NCBI GenBank assembly: GCA_015654495.1
Contig: JAATGW010000521.1
Coordinates: 1 to 5,480, forward strand
Source of the DNA: Chitinophagales bacterium
GTDB taxonomy: Bacteria > Bacteroidota > Bacteroidia > Chitinophagales > Chitinophagaceae
Direction: 5' to 3'
DNA: 5,480 nt
In this document: in pieces, positions 1-5,431 of the stretch
How positions within the stretch are numbered: position 1 is the first letter of the stretch
Layout of the letters: every line of letters begins with the position of its first letter
Made by a program: the position numbers and the translations under genes
The notes under the pieces: model-generated
Database searches by the model: none
What the model was told of the DNA's origin: nothing
What the model saw: the letters and a program-made list of their open reading frames with translations, nothing else

Positions 1-449
1 GCCTGGAAATTCACCATAGGTACTCCACTGCCACCATCCCATAAACCGAATGTATATCCGTTCGTGGTACCAACGCCATCTCCAATTTTCGAAGCAATCA
101 TCTGAATCTGACCCACTGCAGTAATATTGCTGTAAGTCGAATACCATGCACTGATTGAAAAATCACCCTGCAGACTTAATTGGTTGCTGGGTGTAATTTT
201 GATGTTTGTATTTTTCACCCCATCAAAGAGGTATGCGGAATTCTTTTTCCCTTTCCGGTCCGTAGTCAATTTTGCATTGTTTACAACACCGTGGAGTTTA
301 TAAGAACTTGAATCTTTCGCATTTCCGGTAAAAGCCCAATAACCCAACAATCCTTTTTCAAGATGTATGTCGTAGGGAATGTCTGGCTGATCACAAGAAA
401 AAACTTCAAATCAGAAAATGATGAGTAGAAATCCTTTAAAACTTTTCAT
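1..449 (-). pseudogene. LamG-like domain lipoprotein, 5' part, interrupted by in-frame TGA; runs off the left edge
   Basis: Read on the minus strand from the ATG at 449-447, the frame gives MKSFKGFLLIIF, then TGA (413-411), then FEVFSC, and stays open to the window edge (about 149 codons in all). Ignoring the stop, this is a lipoprotein signal peptide: basic start, hydrophobic core and lipobox V-F-S-C with the lipidated Cys at residue 19. The mature part has the hallmarks of a LamG/concanavalin A-like jelly-roll (Laminin_G_3 type): GLLGYWAFTGNAKDSS at about 33-48, then KNSAYLFDG and DFSISAWYS. Such proteins are usually surface carbohydrate- or protein-binding lipoproteins. No start codon lies between the TGA and the Cys, so an intact lipoprotein could not be made without readthrough. 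It is most likely a nonsense pseudogene; a sequencing error is the main alternative. The frame is closed upstream by a stop at 470-468. No Shine-Dalgarno sequence is visible. The 3' end is outside the window. Confidence 0.78.
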
Positions 450-614
450 GACTGTTTGTATTTGAGTTTATGTTGAATATTTGCATTTTGACTGAAACAA
501 GTGCTCCGGTTTTCAATTTCTGGTTTGAGGACTGTCTTTAGGTAGGTCTAGGAAATTCTGACAAGTAACAATAGAGGTCAATATCACCCCATCTTGCGAA
601 GAGAATTGGTCCAA

Positions 615-636
615 AATATGGAGAATAAACCATATT
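615..636. promoter_or_regulatory. Inverted repeat AATATGG-N8-CCATATT, candidate operator
   Basis: Perfect 7-bp arms at 615-621 and 630-636 are separated by 8 nt, about 40 bp before the regulator start. The size and spacing suit a dimeric XRE-family repressor. Its TGG end also belongs to a longer dyad, TGGAGAAT (619-626) with ATTCTCCA (655-662). The binding protein is unknown; autoregulation by the downstream gene is inference. Confidence 0.45.
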
Positions 637-650
637 GCAAAGAAATTATA

Positions 651-680
651 GAGAATTCTCCATTGTCCACGTATTGTGGA
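651..680. promoter_or_regulatory. Palindrome GAGAATTCTC and start-codon dyad TCCAC-GTATT-GTGGA
   Basis: Two dyads lie side by side. GAGAATTCTC (651-660) is a perfect 10-bp palindrome. TCCAC (666-670) and GTGGA (676-680) form a 5-bp inverted repeat with a 5-nt spacer, and the GTG at 676-678 is the start codon of the regulator. The second dyad could be an operator, or an mRNA hairpin that hides the start codon. No Shine-Dalgarno sequence is seen. The function is inferred from position only. Confidence 0.45.
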
Positions 681-936
681 TTCGCTCCATTTGGGTGTGA
701 AAAAGAAGCCCAGAAAAAAGTATTATGTCGATGAAACTGCCCTTAAATTGGTCGGTTCCAAGATGCGAGAAATTCGATTAAAGAAAAAGATGACTATAGA
801 GTACCTGGCAAATAATACAGATATGGATTATTCACAACTTTCTCGAATGGAATCAGGGAAGGTTAACTTCTCCATCTCATATCTATTTCGTGTTGCCCAA
901 TCCCTTGGCGTGACTGCGAAAGACTTACTTCCGTGA
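676..936 (+). CDS. Small XRE/Cro-CI-type helix-turn-helix regulator
   Basis: An 86-residue protein starts at GTG. The frame is closed upstream by TAG at 649-651 and the first ATG (residue 30) would cut into helix 1, so GTG 676 is the best start; GTG 697 is an alternative. A basic N-terminal stretch (residues 9-17, KKKPRKKYY) precedes a single HTH_3/XRE domain. Helix 1 covers about 23-38, helix 2 TIEYLANNTDM (40-50), recognition helix DYSQLSRMESG (51-61), and closing helices ISYLFRVAQSLGVTAKDLL (67-85). There is no second domain, so it is DNA-binding only and probably dimeric and cytoplasmic. It diverges from the LamG gene and is preceded by several dyads, which suggests autoregulation. A damaged relative lies at 2665-2803. 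Stand-alone regulators of this type can also be phage- or plasmid-derived, or the antitoxin of a lost pair; no toxin gene is adjacent. Target genes are unknown. Confidence 0.85.
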   Translation: MDSLHLGVKKKPRKKYYVDETALKLVGSKMREIRLKKKMTIEYLANNTDMDYSQLSRMESGKVNFSISYLFRVAQSLGVTAKDLLP

Positions 937-1006
937 TCTAAGACGGCAACTTCCTATAAATTGAATTAGATCGTTTTCAGGCGAAATCAAAACCCTCTTC
1001 CGTCTT
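935..1006 (+). other. Overlapping inverted repeats at the 3' end of the regulator gene
   Basis: GATCTAA (935-941, overlapping the stop codon) pairs with TTAGATC (966-972), which is followed by GTTTTC. AAGACGG (940-946) pairs with CCGTCTT (1000-1006). The two left arms overlap by two bases, so the stems compete. The first could be a weak terminator with a 24-nt loop, but its T-run is short. Seven-base arms at this distance may arise by chance. Confidence 0.25.
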
Positions 1007-1399
1007 CATATTCTAAATATGTGACTTTGTTAAAATCCAAAAAAGATAAACATTTACAAACCAATAAATTAAGATCTGAAGGGGGTGGTGATAGCTCTAA
1101 ATTTCAAAGGGGTCTTGAATTTATTTAGTTCACAAGCATATCAAAGTTGACATTTGAACAAAAATCTTCATAAATTCGAAATTCACATCCTCCCAGCCCA
1201 ATAATCATAAATTCATCATTGATCGAAGTCTATTTACGGGGATTTTTGAAATGATCTCAAACAGTACGGAAGCGTGAAATGAGTTCAAACAGACTGAAAG
1301 GGCCAATAGATTGTAAAAACAGTAGTAGCTCGCATCTGGAAACGTTTTATAAGAGTAAAAGAACATTCAATCAAAATGTTAACTTAAACACCAATAATA
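937..1399. other. Gene-free AT-rich stretch between regulator and lipoprotein genes
   Basis: About 460 bp with no convincing ORF on either strand and no RNA gene recognised. It holds the dyads at 935-1006, a 10-nt repeat TCATAAATTC (1168-1177 and 1205-1214) and the 28-nt direct repeats at 1248-1303. The promoter of the lipoprotein genes should lie in its right part, but I see no clear Bacteroidota-type TTTG...TAnnTTTG pair. Confidence 0.6.
1248..1303. repeat. Two tandem 28-nt direct repeats, imperfect
   Basis: Unit A (1248-1275) and unit B (1276-1303) match at 20 of 28 positions. The first 17 bases agree at 15 positions: GAAATGA, two mismatches, then TCAAACAG. A possible third, more decayed unit follows, with AAAACAG at 1316-1322. 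Head-to-tail repeats of this period resemble the multiple terminal repeats of IS21-like elements or a protein-binding array. No transposase fragment is seen next to them. Confidence 0.55.
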
Positions 1400-1938
1400 A
1401 TGCTGAGACAAAATTTCATAGTCGCTTGCTTGACATTTATTAGTATTTGTTCTTGTTCCAAAAATGAACATAAAAAACCAGTAGAAAAGATCTCTTTAAC
1501 AGTAACAGCCAAGACGGTCTCGGTTGCAGCAATCGGCGCGTCAAGCAGCGTAAACAATTTAGGAGCCTCATATGTTAATAGCAATGGAGTGGAGAAATTT
1601 ATCAACGCGATATCGGAAGACGATGCGAATGATGTCAATGCAACTTTCAAGTTCACAAACACGGATTTGTTCGCCGATAACAGTCAGACCAGTTCACATA
1701 ATAATGACGCAGTGGCTTTCACACATCCAAATTCAAATACCTTAAAAATGACCTTGAAGAATATTTCAACTATAACGATATCACCTTGATGGTTGATGCG
1801 AACACACAGTTTATTATAGAAGATGCAAATAATCGCACTACCTATCTAGTTGATCAGAATGTATTGAATGATGGTGTTAAGAAAATGGCAGAACAAATCA
1901 ACAACAAAACTTTTCGAGCTGTTGTTCCGACACCATAA
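1400..1938 (+). pseudogene. Small lipoprotein gene, frameshifted; paralogue of the gene at 2005-2601
   Basis: The first frame (ATG 1400, TGA 1787-1789) gives 129 residues. The signal peptide MLRQNFIVACLTFISICSC has lipobox I-C-S-C with Cys19, so export and lipid anchoring are expected. After the TGA the reading continues one frame back, from about 1786 to TAA 1936-1938, adding about 50 residues that include FIIEDANNRTTYLV. That tail matches FYYTDAANRSTYVA in the neighbour (about 149-162), and DVNATFKFTNTDLFADNS matches ANVNINNTDLIGDNS, so both frames belong to one gene of about 179 codons. Loss of one base near 1770-1786 explains it. The truncated product lacks the conserved C-terminal segment. 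The family is not recognised; beta-rich sequence and a lipidated Cys suggest an envelope or surface protein. There is no Shine-Dalgarno sequence. The neighbour starts 66 bp downstream, likely in one transcript. A sequencing error would restore the gene. Confidence 0.75.
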
Positions 1939-2004
1939 TTTTTAGAACTTTCATTCGCATTTTTCGTCTAACCTGACACATTTAAACTCTAAAAACATCG
2001 AGAA

Positions 2005-2601
2005 ATGAAATTTGGAATATATTTCCTGATACTATCCTTGACACTTGTTAGCATTAGCTCATGCTCCAAAAATGATGGTGATAGTGAACCGCCGACGCTT
2101 CAAAAGATAACGATCACAGCAGGCTTAAACTCAATCGAGATTACACCAGTGCCAGGTACACTAACCGCAAATACATCAGTTTTGTATTTTAATTTTGAAG
2201 GTAGAGAACGGAAGATAATAATTAAGAAAGTTGATGCAGTCGACGCCAATGCTAATGTGAACATTAATAACACGGACCTCATAGGTGATAACTCAATATC
2301 GATACCCGCCAATGTAAATGAGTCAATTGGACTAAAAAATATAAATAATCCCAACGATATTCAAATTATACTAATTCCTGGAAGAGAGTTGAAGATCGAT
2401 AACAAGGAAGTAACAAAAGCGACCTTGACCGTGAGTAAGGAAACAAACTTTTATTATACGGATGCTGCAAACCGCTCAACCTATGTGGCTAATTTGAGTC
2501 TTTTTAAAACGACGGTAAAAAATGTAGCAGCTGCATATGCTGACCACGATAACTCTATCTCTGGAAACCAACCTCTGTCGGTTCAAGTTAGTTTCCAATA
2601 A
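2005..2601 (+). CDS. Small lipoprotein of unknown function
   Basis: A 198-residue protein begins MKFGIYFLILSLTLVSISSC: basic start, hydrophobic core and lipobox I-S-S-C with Cys20. The residues after the Cys (SKNDGDSE) are acidic, which in Bacteroidota often marks lipoproteins exported to the cell surface; this is inference. The mature part is rich in Ile, Val, Thr and Asn in alternating patterns, such as LQKITITAG (32-40) and RKIIIKKV (69-76), so a beta-sandwich is plausible. There are no catalytic motifs or further membrane segments. The segment LTVSKETNFYYTDAANRSTY (141-160) and the NNTDLIGDNS segment (88-97) are shared with the broken gene upstream, so the two arose by duplication. The DNA upstream is A-rich without a Shine-Dalgarno sequence. 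A terminator follows 24 bp after the stop, so this is the last gene of its unit. I do not recognise the family and assign no function. Confidence 0.8.
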   Translation: MKFGIYFLILSLTLVSISSCSKNDGDSEPPTLQKITITAGLNSIEITPVPGTLTANTSVLYFNFEGRERKIIIKKVDAVDANANVNINNTDLIGDNSISIPANVNESIGLKNINNPNDIQIILIPGRELKIDNKEVTKATLTVSKETNFYYTDAANRSTYVANLSLFKTTVKNVAAAYADHDNSISGNQPLSVQVSFQ

Positions 2602-2625
2602 AATATGTTTTTAATCAAATTAAAG

Positions 2626-2653
2626 CTAATGCACAGTTGCATTTAGGTTTTTT
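2626..2653 (+). terminator. Intrinsic terminator after the lipoprotein gene
   Basis: AATGCA (2628-2633) and TGCATT (2638-2643) form a stem with the loop CAGT. With one bulged T, CT (2626-2627) also pairs with AG (2645-2646). A T-run follows (GTTTTTTGTTTT, 2647-2658). It closes the transcript of the lipoprotein genes. Confidence 0.65.
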
Positions 2654-2664
2654 GTTTTATATAA

Positions 2665-2803
2665 GTGGTCTGCGAATTCCAATACAGAATTGACTACACG
2701 CAGATCTCTAAGTTGAAAACAGGTAAGGTAGACTTCTCCATCTCACACTTGTTTCGGGTAGCCGAATCCCCTGGCGATACCCCCAAAAGAGTTACTCCCA
2801 TAA
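2665..2803 (+). pseudogene. Relic of a second XRE-type regulator, 5'-truncated and frameshifted
   Basis: The frame containing 2692-2694 reads IDYTQISKLKTGKVDFSIS, then HLFRVAESPGDTPK. This matches MDYSQLSRMESGKVNFSIS and YLFRVAQSLGVTAK of the regulator at 676-936. The DNA also matches: 14 bases are identical (866-879 and 2732-2745). Near the end the relic has AAAA (2785-2788) where the intact gene has AAA. Removing one A gives K-E-L-L-P and a TAA (2801-2803) exactly where the intact gene has K-D-L-L-P and its TGA. The coding match begins near 2665, just after an in-frame TAA (2662-2664), so the N-terminal half (helix 1 and part of helix 2) is missing. Bases preceding the match belong to the terminator of the lipoprotein gene. 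It is non-functional. The insertion sequence lies only 19 bp downstream. Confidence 0.8.
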
Positions 2804-2822
2804 ATTGTAACTATGCGGCAGT

Positions 2823-3019
2823 TGTAAATTCTGGATCATGTTGATCCATCATTCTGGAACATGTTGACCCAGCATTCTGGTGATGTTGACCCACCCCGAT
2901 TTTCATTCATTTTGGTTGGCTTGGTAAGCAGGCATTACTAATATTCTGGTGATGTTGACCCACCTGTTTTGGGTTTTGGAGGCCTTTTGGGCAAAGACAT
3001 TCTGGCATGTTGACCCACC
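2823..3019. repeat. IS left end: five copies of the terminal repeat
   Basis: The unit is ATTCTGG, a gap of 1-3 nt, then ATGTTGACCCA. Copies run 2828-2849, 2851-2872, 2874-2895, 2943-2964 and 2999-3019. The first three follow each other at 23-bp steps, the fourth is 69 bp (three steps) further on and the fifth 56 bp after that. The outermost copy deviates (TTGATCCA instead of TTGACCCA). In IS21 relatives such repeats are transposase-binding sites. Confidence 0.88.
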
Positions 3020-3021
3020 TG

Positions 3022-3035
3022 CAGCAATATTTCTA
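3022..3035 (+). repeat. Inner inverted repeat CAGCAATATTTCTA, left copy
   Basis: These 14 bases directly follow the innermost left terminal repeat and recur inverted at 5411-5424, just inside the innermost right repeat. The exact match suggests that the functional or ancestral ends extend past the ATTCTGG repeats. Confidence 0.7.
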
Positions 3036-3073
3036 CTGGCTTTTTTTAAAGTCATTTGCATCCTTAAAATTCT

Positions 3074-3079
3074 AAGGAG
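3074..3079 (+). promoter_or_regulatory. Shine-Dalgarno AAGGAG very close to the istA start
   Basis: AAGGAG is a strong match, but only two bases separate it from the ATG at 3082, much less than the usual 5-9. The frame is closed by TAA at 3073-3075, so no earlier start exists. The next in-frame ATG (3103) is too far away. Initiation may be weak, which would suit a transposase. Confidence 0.5.
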
Positions 3080-3081
3080 CA

Positions 3082-4626
3082 ATGGCACAAGAAAAAGTAG
3101 AAATGGAACTGATTAAACAGGTTTTACAATTGTACAATGATGGCGTTTCTATCCATGAGATCAAACGCAGAACCGGAGTCAGCCGCAACAGCATTAAAAA
3201 GTATCTGAAGCTGATTGGACCATCTGCCGGGCGTGTTATGGATGATGCTGAGCTTGCAGAAAAAGCGTACTGCTCTGCGCTCAGTCCACGGGAGATACAA
3301 CTGGAAACGCTTTTTAAATACTTCAGAAGCACGGAGACTGAGTTATCCAAAACAGGTGTCACCCGCTTATTGCTCTGGCAGGAATACCTCGGGCTGCATC
3401 CTGGTGGCTATTCATATCCCCAGTATTGTTATCATCTTCAGCAGTATAACCGAAAATCAGATGTCAGCATGCATCTGGAATATACTGCAGGGGATATTAT
3501 CATGATTGACTTTGCAGGTAAAAAAATGCACTATATAGATCAGCAAACCGGCGAGTGTATTTATTGCCAGGTTTTTGTATCTATCCTGCCTTACAGTGGG
3601 CTGATTTACTGCATACCTGTGCATACGCAGCGCACAGATGACTTTGCCCACTGCATCAATAATATGGTTTGTTTTTACAAAGGGGTTACCTCAACCATTT
3701 TATGCGACAATCTTAAAACAGCTGTTACGCGGTCTGATAAATATGAGCCGGGTTTTACAGAGATCTGTTACCAGTTAAGCGAACATTATGGTACCACCTT
3801 CACCGCCACTCGTCCCTATAGTCCGAGAGATAAAGCGATGGTGGAAAAAGCAGTGAGTATAGTCTACTCCCATGTGTATGCGCCGCTGCGGAAAAAAGAA
3901 TTTTATAGTCTTCGGGCGCTGGAGGCCGCGATGCATGAGCAGTTGAGTATACTCAACAAAAAATCGTATAAGAATACGGTGTTTAGCCGTATTTATTATT
4001 TTGAACAGGAACAGCCTTTTCTCAAACTCCTTCCTCCGGTACCCTTCGTTGCCAAAAAGGTAAAAATCTATACGGTACAACGCAACTACCACATCCAGTT
4101 AACAGAAGACCGTCGCTATTACAGTGTGCCCTGGCAGCATGTGGGTAAAAAAGTAAAAGTGCTGTATGATCAGCAGACCGTAGAGATTTATCTGGATCAT
4201 GATCGTATCGCTGTTCATCAACGCAATCAAGCCAGGCAAAAGTCTTATGTTACCCAGGACCAACACATGCATCCCGATCATCAGAAGATGAAAGAAATCA
4301 AAGGTTGGAAAAAAGACGAGCTGTTGCAAAAAGCAGCAGTGATCGGGAAAAACACACATAGTGTACTCAGTGTACTGCTGGAAGGCGGTGTATTTATTGA
4401 ACAGAATTATAAGGCCTGTTTTGGTTTGCTGATGCTGAAAAATAAATACACGGCACCCCGGCTGGAAGCAGCCTGTAAGCGGGCGCTCTCTGGTACCCGC
4501 ATCACTTACAGTATGATCAAAAACATCCTCCGTGCGGGGTTGGATAAACAACTTCCCCTTTTTGATCCCGGCTCATCCATTCTTCCCGATCATACGAACA
4601 TCCGGGGAAAAGACAGTTATCAATAA
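3082..4626 (+). CDS. istA: IS21-family transposase IstA
   Basis: A 514-residue DDE transposase, within the usual IstA size range. The N-terminal helix-turn-helix (about 10-42, with GVSIHEIKRRTGVSRNSIKK) should bind the terminal repeats. The RNase H-like integrase core (rve) spans about 130-270. Its catalytic acidic residues are probably D143 in MIDFAG, D209 in LCDN and E255 in RPYSPRDKAMVEKAV. A small beta-barrel domain follows (about 325-385, ending near the Y-Y-S-V-P region and EIYLDHDRIAVH), then a helical C-terminal tail. IstA joins element ends to target DNA by strand transfer together with IstB. All key residues are present and no frameshift is seen. The stop is doubled (TAA TAA), and istB starts 14 bp later on the same transcript. 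Confidence 0.95.
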   Translation: MAQEKVEMELIKQVLQLYNDGVSIHEIKRRTGVSRNSIKKYLKLIGPSAGRVMDDAELAEKAYCSALSPREIQLETLFKYFRSTETELSKTGVTRLLLWQEYLGLHPGGYSYPQYCYHLQQYNRKSDVSMHLEYTAGDIIMIDFAGKKMHYIDQQTGECIYCQVFVSILPYSGLIYCIPVHTQRTDDFAHCINNMVCFYKGVTSTILCDNLKTAVTRSDKYEPGFTEICYQLSEHYGTTFTATRPYSPRDKAMVEKAVSIVYSHVYAPLRKKEFYSLRALEAAMHEQLSILNKKSYKNTVFSRIYYFEQEQPFLKLLPPVPFVAKKVKIYTVQRNYHIQLTEDRRYYSVPWQHVGKKVKVLYDQQTVEIYLDHDRIAVHQRNQARQKSYVTQDQHMHPDHQKMKEIKGWKKDELLQKAAVIGKNTHSVLSVLLEGGVFIEQNYKACFGLLMLKNKYTAPRLEAACKRALSGTRITYSMIKNILRAGLDKQLPLFDPGSSILPDHTNIRGKDSYQ

Positions 4627-4640
4627 TAAAAACAAACAGC

Positions 4641-5369
4641 ATGAATACAACACAAACACTCGAACAAATGCAACAACTCAGGCTTGCAGGTATGTATCAC
4701 AGTTATCGTTCCCAGCTTGAACTTCCCATGGATCAGCAACTGGAAGGCCATGACCTGATCGCTCAACTTGTGCAGTCAGAACAACTTCACCGGGGAAATG
4801 AAAAGACAAGCTATTATCTCAAGCTTGCCAGGCTAAGACTTCCGGCGACAGCACAACAGGTACAGTGTTCGGCAAACCGTAATCTGAGCAAACCGCAACT
4901 GGCCACACTGCTGGAAGGCCGGTATCTGCAGGATGGAGAAAACATCCTCATCACCGGATCTACCGGATGTGGTAAAAGTTTTCTGGCCTGTGCGCTGGGC
5001 CACCAGGCTTGCCTGCTCGGATATAAAACAGTCTACCTGAATATGAACAGACTGATAGAAAAAATCTCTCTCTCTAAACTCGATGGCACTTATATCAAAA
5101 TGCTCAACCACATGGAAAGACAATCATTAATCATACTTGATGACTTTGGATTGCAGCCATTAACTCCGGATGTACGAATAACTTTACTGCAACTGCTTGA
5201 AGATCGCTACGGTAAAAAAAGTATCATCATCACCTCACAACTTCCGGTATCAAAATGGTATGAATATATTGCTGAACCAACACTCGCTGATGCTATCCTT
5301 GACAGAATGACAGCTAACGCACATCGCATAGAATTAAAAGGCGAGTCATTGAGAAGAAAAAAATCCTGA
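4641..5369 (+). CDS. istB: IS21-family helper ATPase IstB
   Basis: A 242-residue AAA+ ATPase of the DnaC/IstB group, of normal length. The N-terminal helical segment (about 1-70, with the family's L-R-L-A-G-M start) is followed by the ATPase domain. It has Walker A GSTGCGKS (106-113), Walker B LIILDDFG (163-170, D167 and D168), a sensor-1-like ITSQ (197-200) and the conserved end ADAILDRMTANAHRIELKG with GESLR (216-238). IstB oligomerises on target DNA with ATP, bends it and delivers it to IstA, acting as target selector and transposition regulator. It starts 14 bp after istA without overlap and without a clear Shine-Dalgarno sequence, so translation may depend on that of istA. Nothing suggests inactivation. 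Confidence 0.95.
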   Translation: MNTTQTLEQMQQLRLAGMYHSYRSQLELPMDQQLEGHDLIAQLVQSEQLHRGNEKTSYYLKLARLRLPATAQQVQCSANRNLSKPQLATLLEGRYLQDGENILITGSTGCGKSFLACALGHQACLLGYKTVYLNMNRLIEKISLSKLDGTYIKMLNHMERQSLIILDDFGLQPLTPDVRITLLQLLEDRYGKKSIIITSQLPVSKWYEYIAEPTLADAILDRMTANAHRIELKGESLRRKKS

Positions 5370-5410
5370 CGCAACAGGAATCGTTAGTATTTTTAAACAA
5401 CAAAAGCTCT

Positions 5411-5424
5411 TAGAAATATTGCTG
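5411..5424 (-). repeat. Inner inverted repeat, right copy of 3022-3035
   Basis: TAGAAATATTGCTG is the exact reverse complement of 3022-3035. It lies 7 bp inside the innermost right terminal repeat, whereas the left copy lies 2 bp inside its repeat. Confidence 0.7.
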
Positions 5425-5431
5425 TTCTCCA

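Noticed and set aside
411..413. TGA read as selenocysteine or through a changed genetic code
   Set aside because: The codon falls in a signal peptide core, no SECIS-like hairpin is apparent, and TGA serves as a normal stop in other genes here.
454..490. TTTG-rich stretch as a Bacteroidota promoter for the regulator
   Set aside because: TTTG motifs are present but no proper TAnnTTTG element sits at the right distance, and the stretch is more than 180 bp from the start codon.
1220..1239. Further copy of the 28-nt repeat to the left
   Set aside because: Only TGATC and TACGG agree and their spacing differs by two bases from the clear units.
1384..1662. Minus-strand ORF of 92 codons
   Set aside because: It lies opposite the lipoprotein gene, has no domain signal, and the plus strand shows a signal peptide and a paralogue.
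1770..1800. Programmed -1 frameshift in the first lipoprotein gene
   Set aside because: There is no X-XXY-YYZ slippery site and no downstream stem; a lost base is simpler.
2100..2354. Minus-strand ORF of 84 codons
   Set aside because: It is a shadow of the intact lipoprotein gene, with hydrophobic residues arising from the reverse of Asn/Ile-rich codons.
2896..2942. Hidden terminal repeats in the 47-bp gap, since the fourth copy is three steps of 23 bp away
   Set aside because: Neither ATTCTGG nor GTTGACCCA can be recognised in the gap, so the spacing may be coincidence.
2828..3019. CRISPR-like array of regularly spaced repeats
   Set aside because: The units abut or are unevenly spaced, recur inverted at the other end of the element, and fit IS21 terminal repeats.
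2903..3088. Minus-strand ORF over the IS left end
   Set aside because: It is built from terminal repeats and spacer DNA and has no recognisable domain.
3072..5123. Other ORFs overlapping istA and istB on both strands
   Set aside because: They are out of frame with two clear, full-length family proteins and show no motifs of their own.
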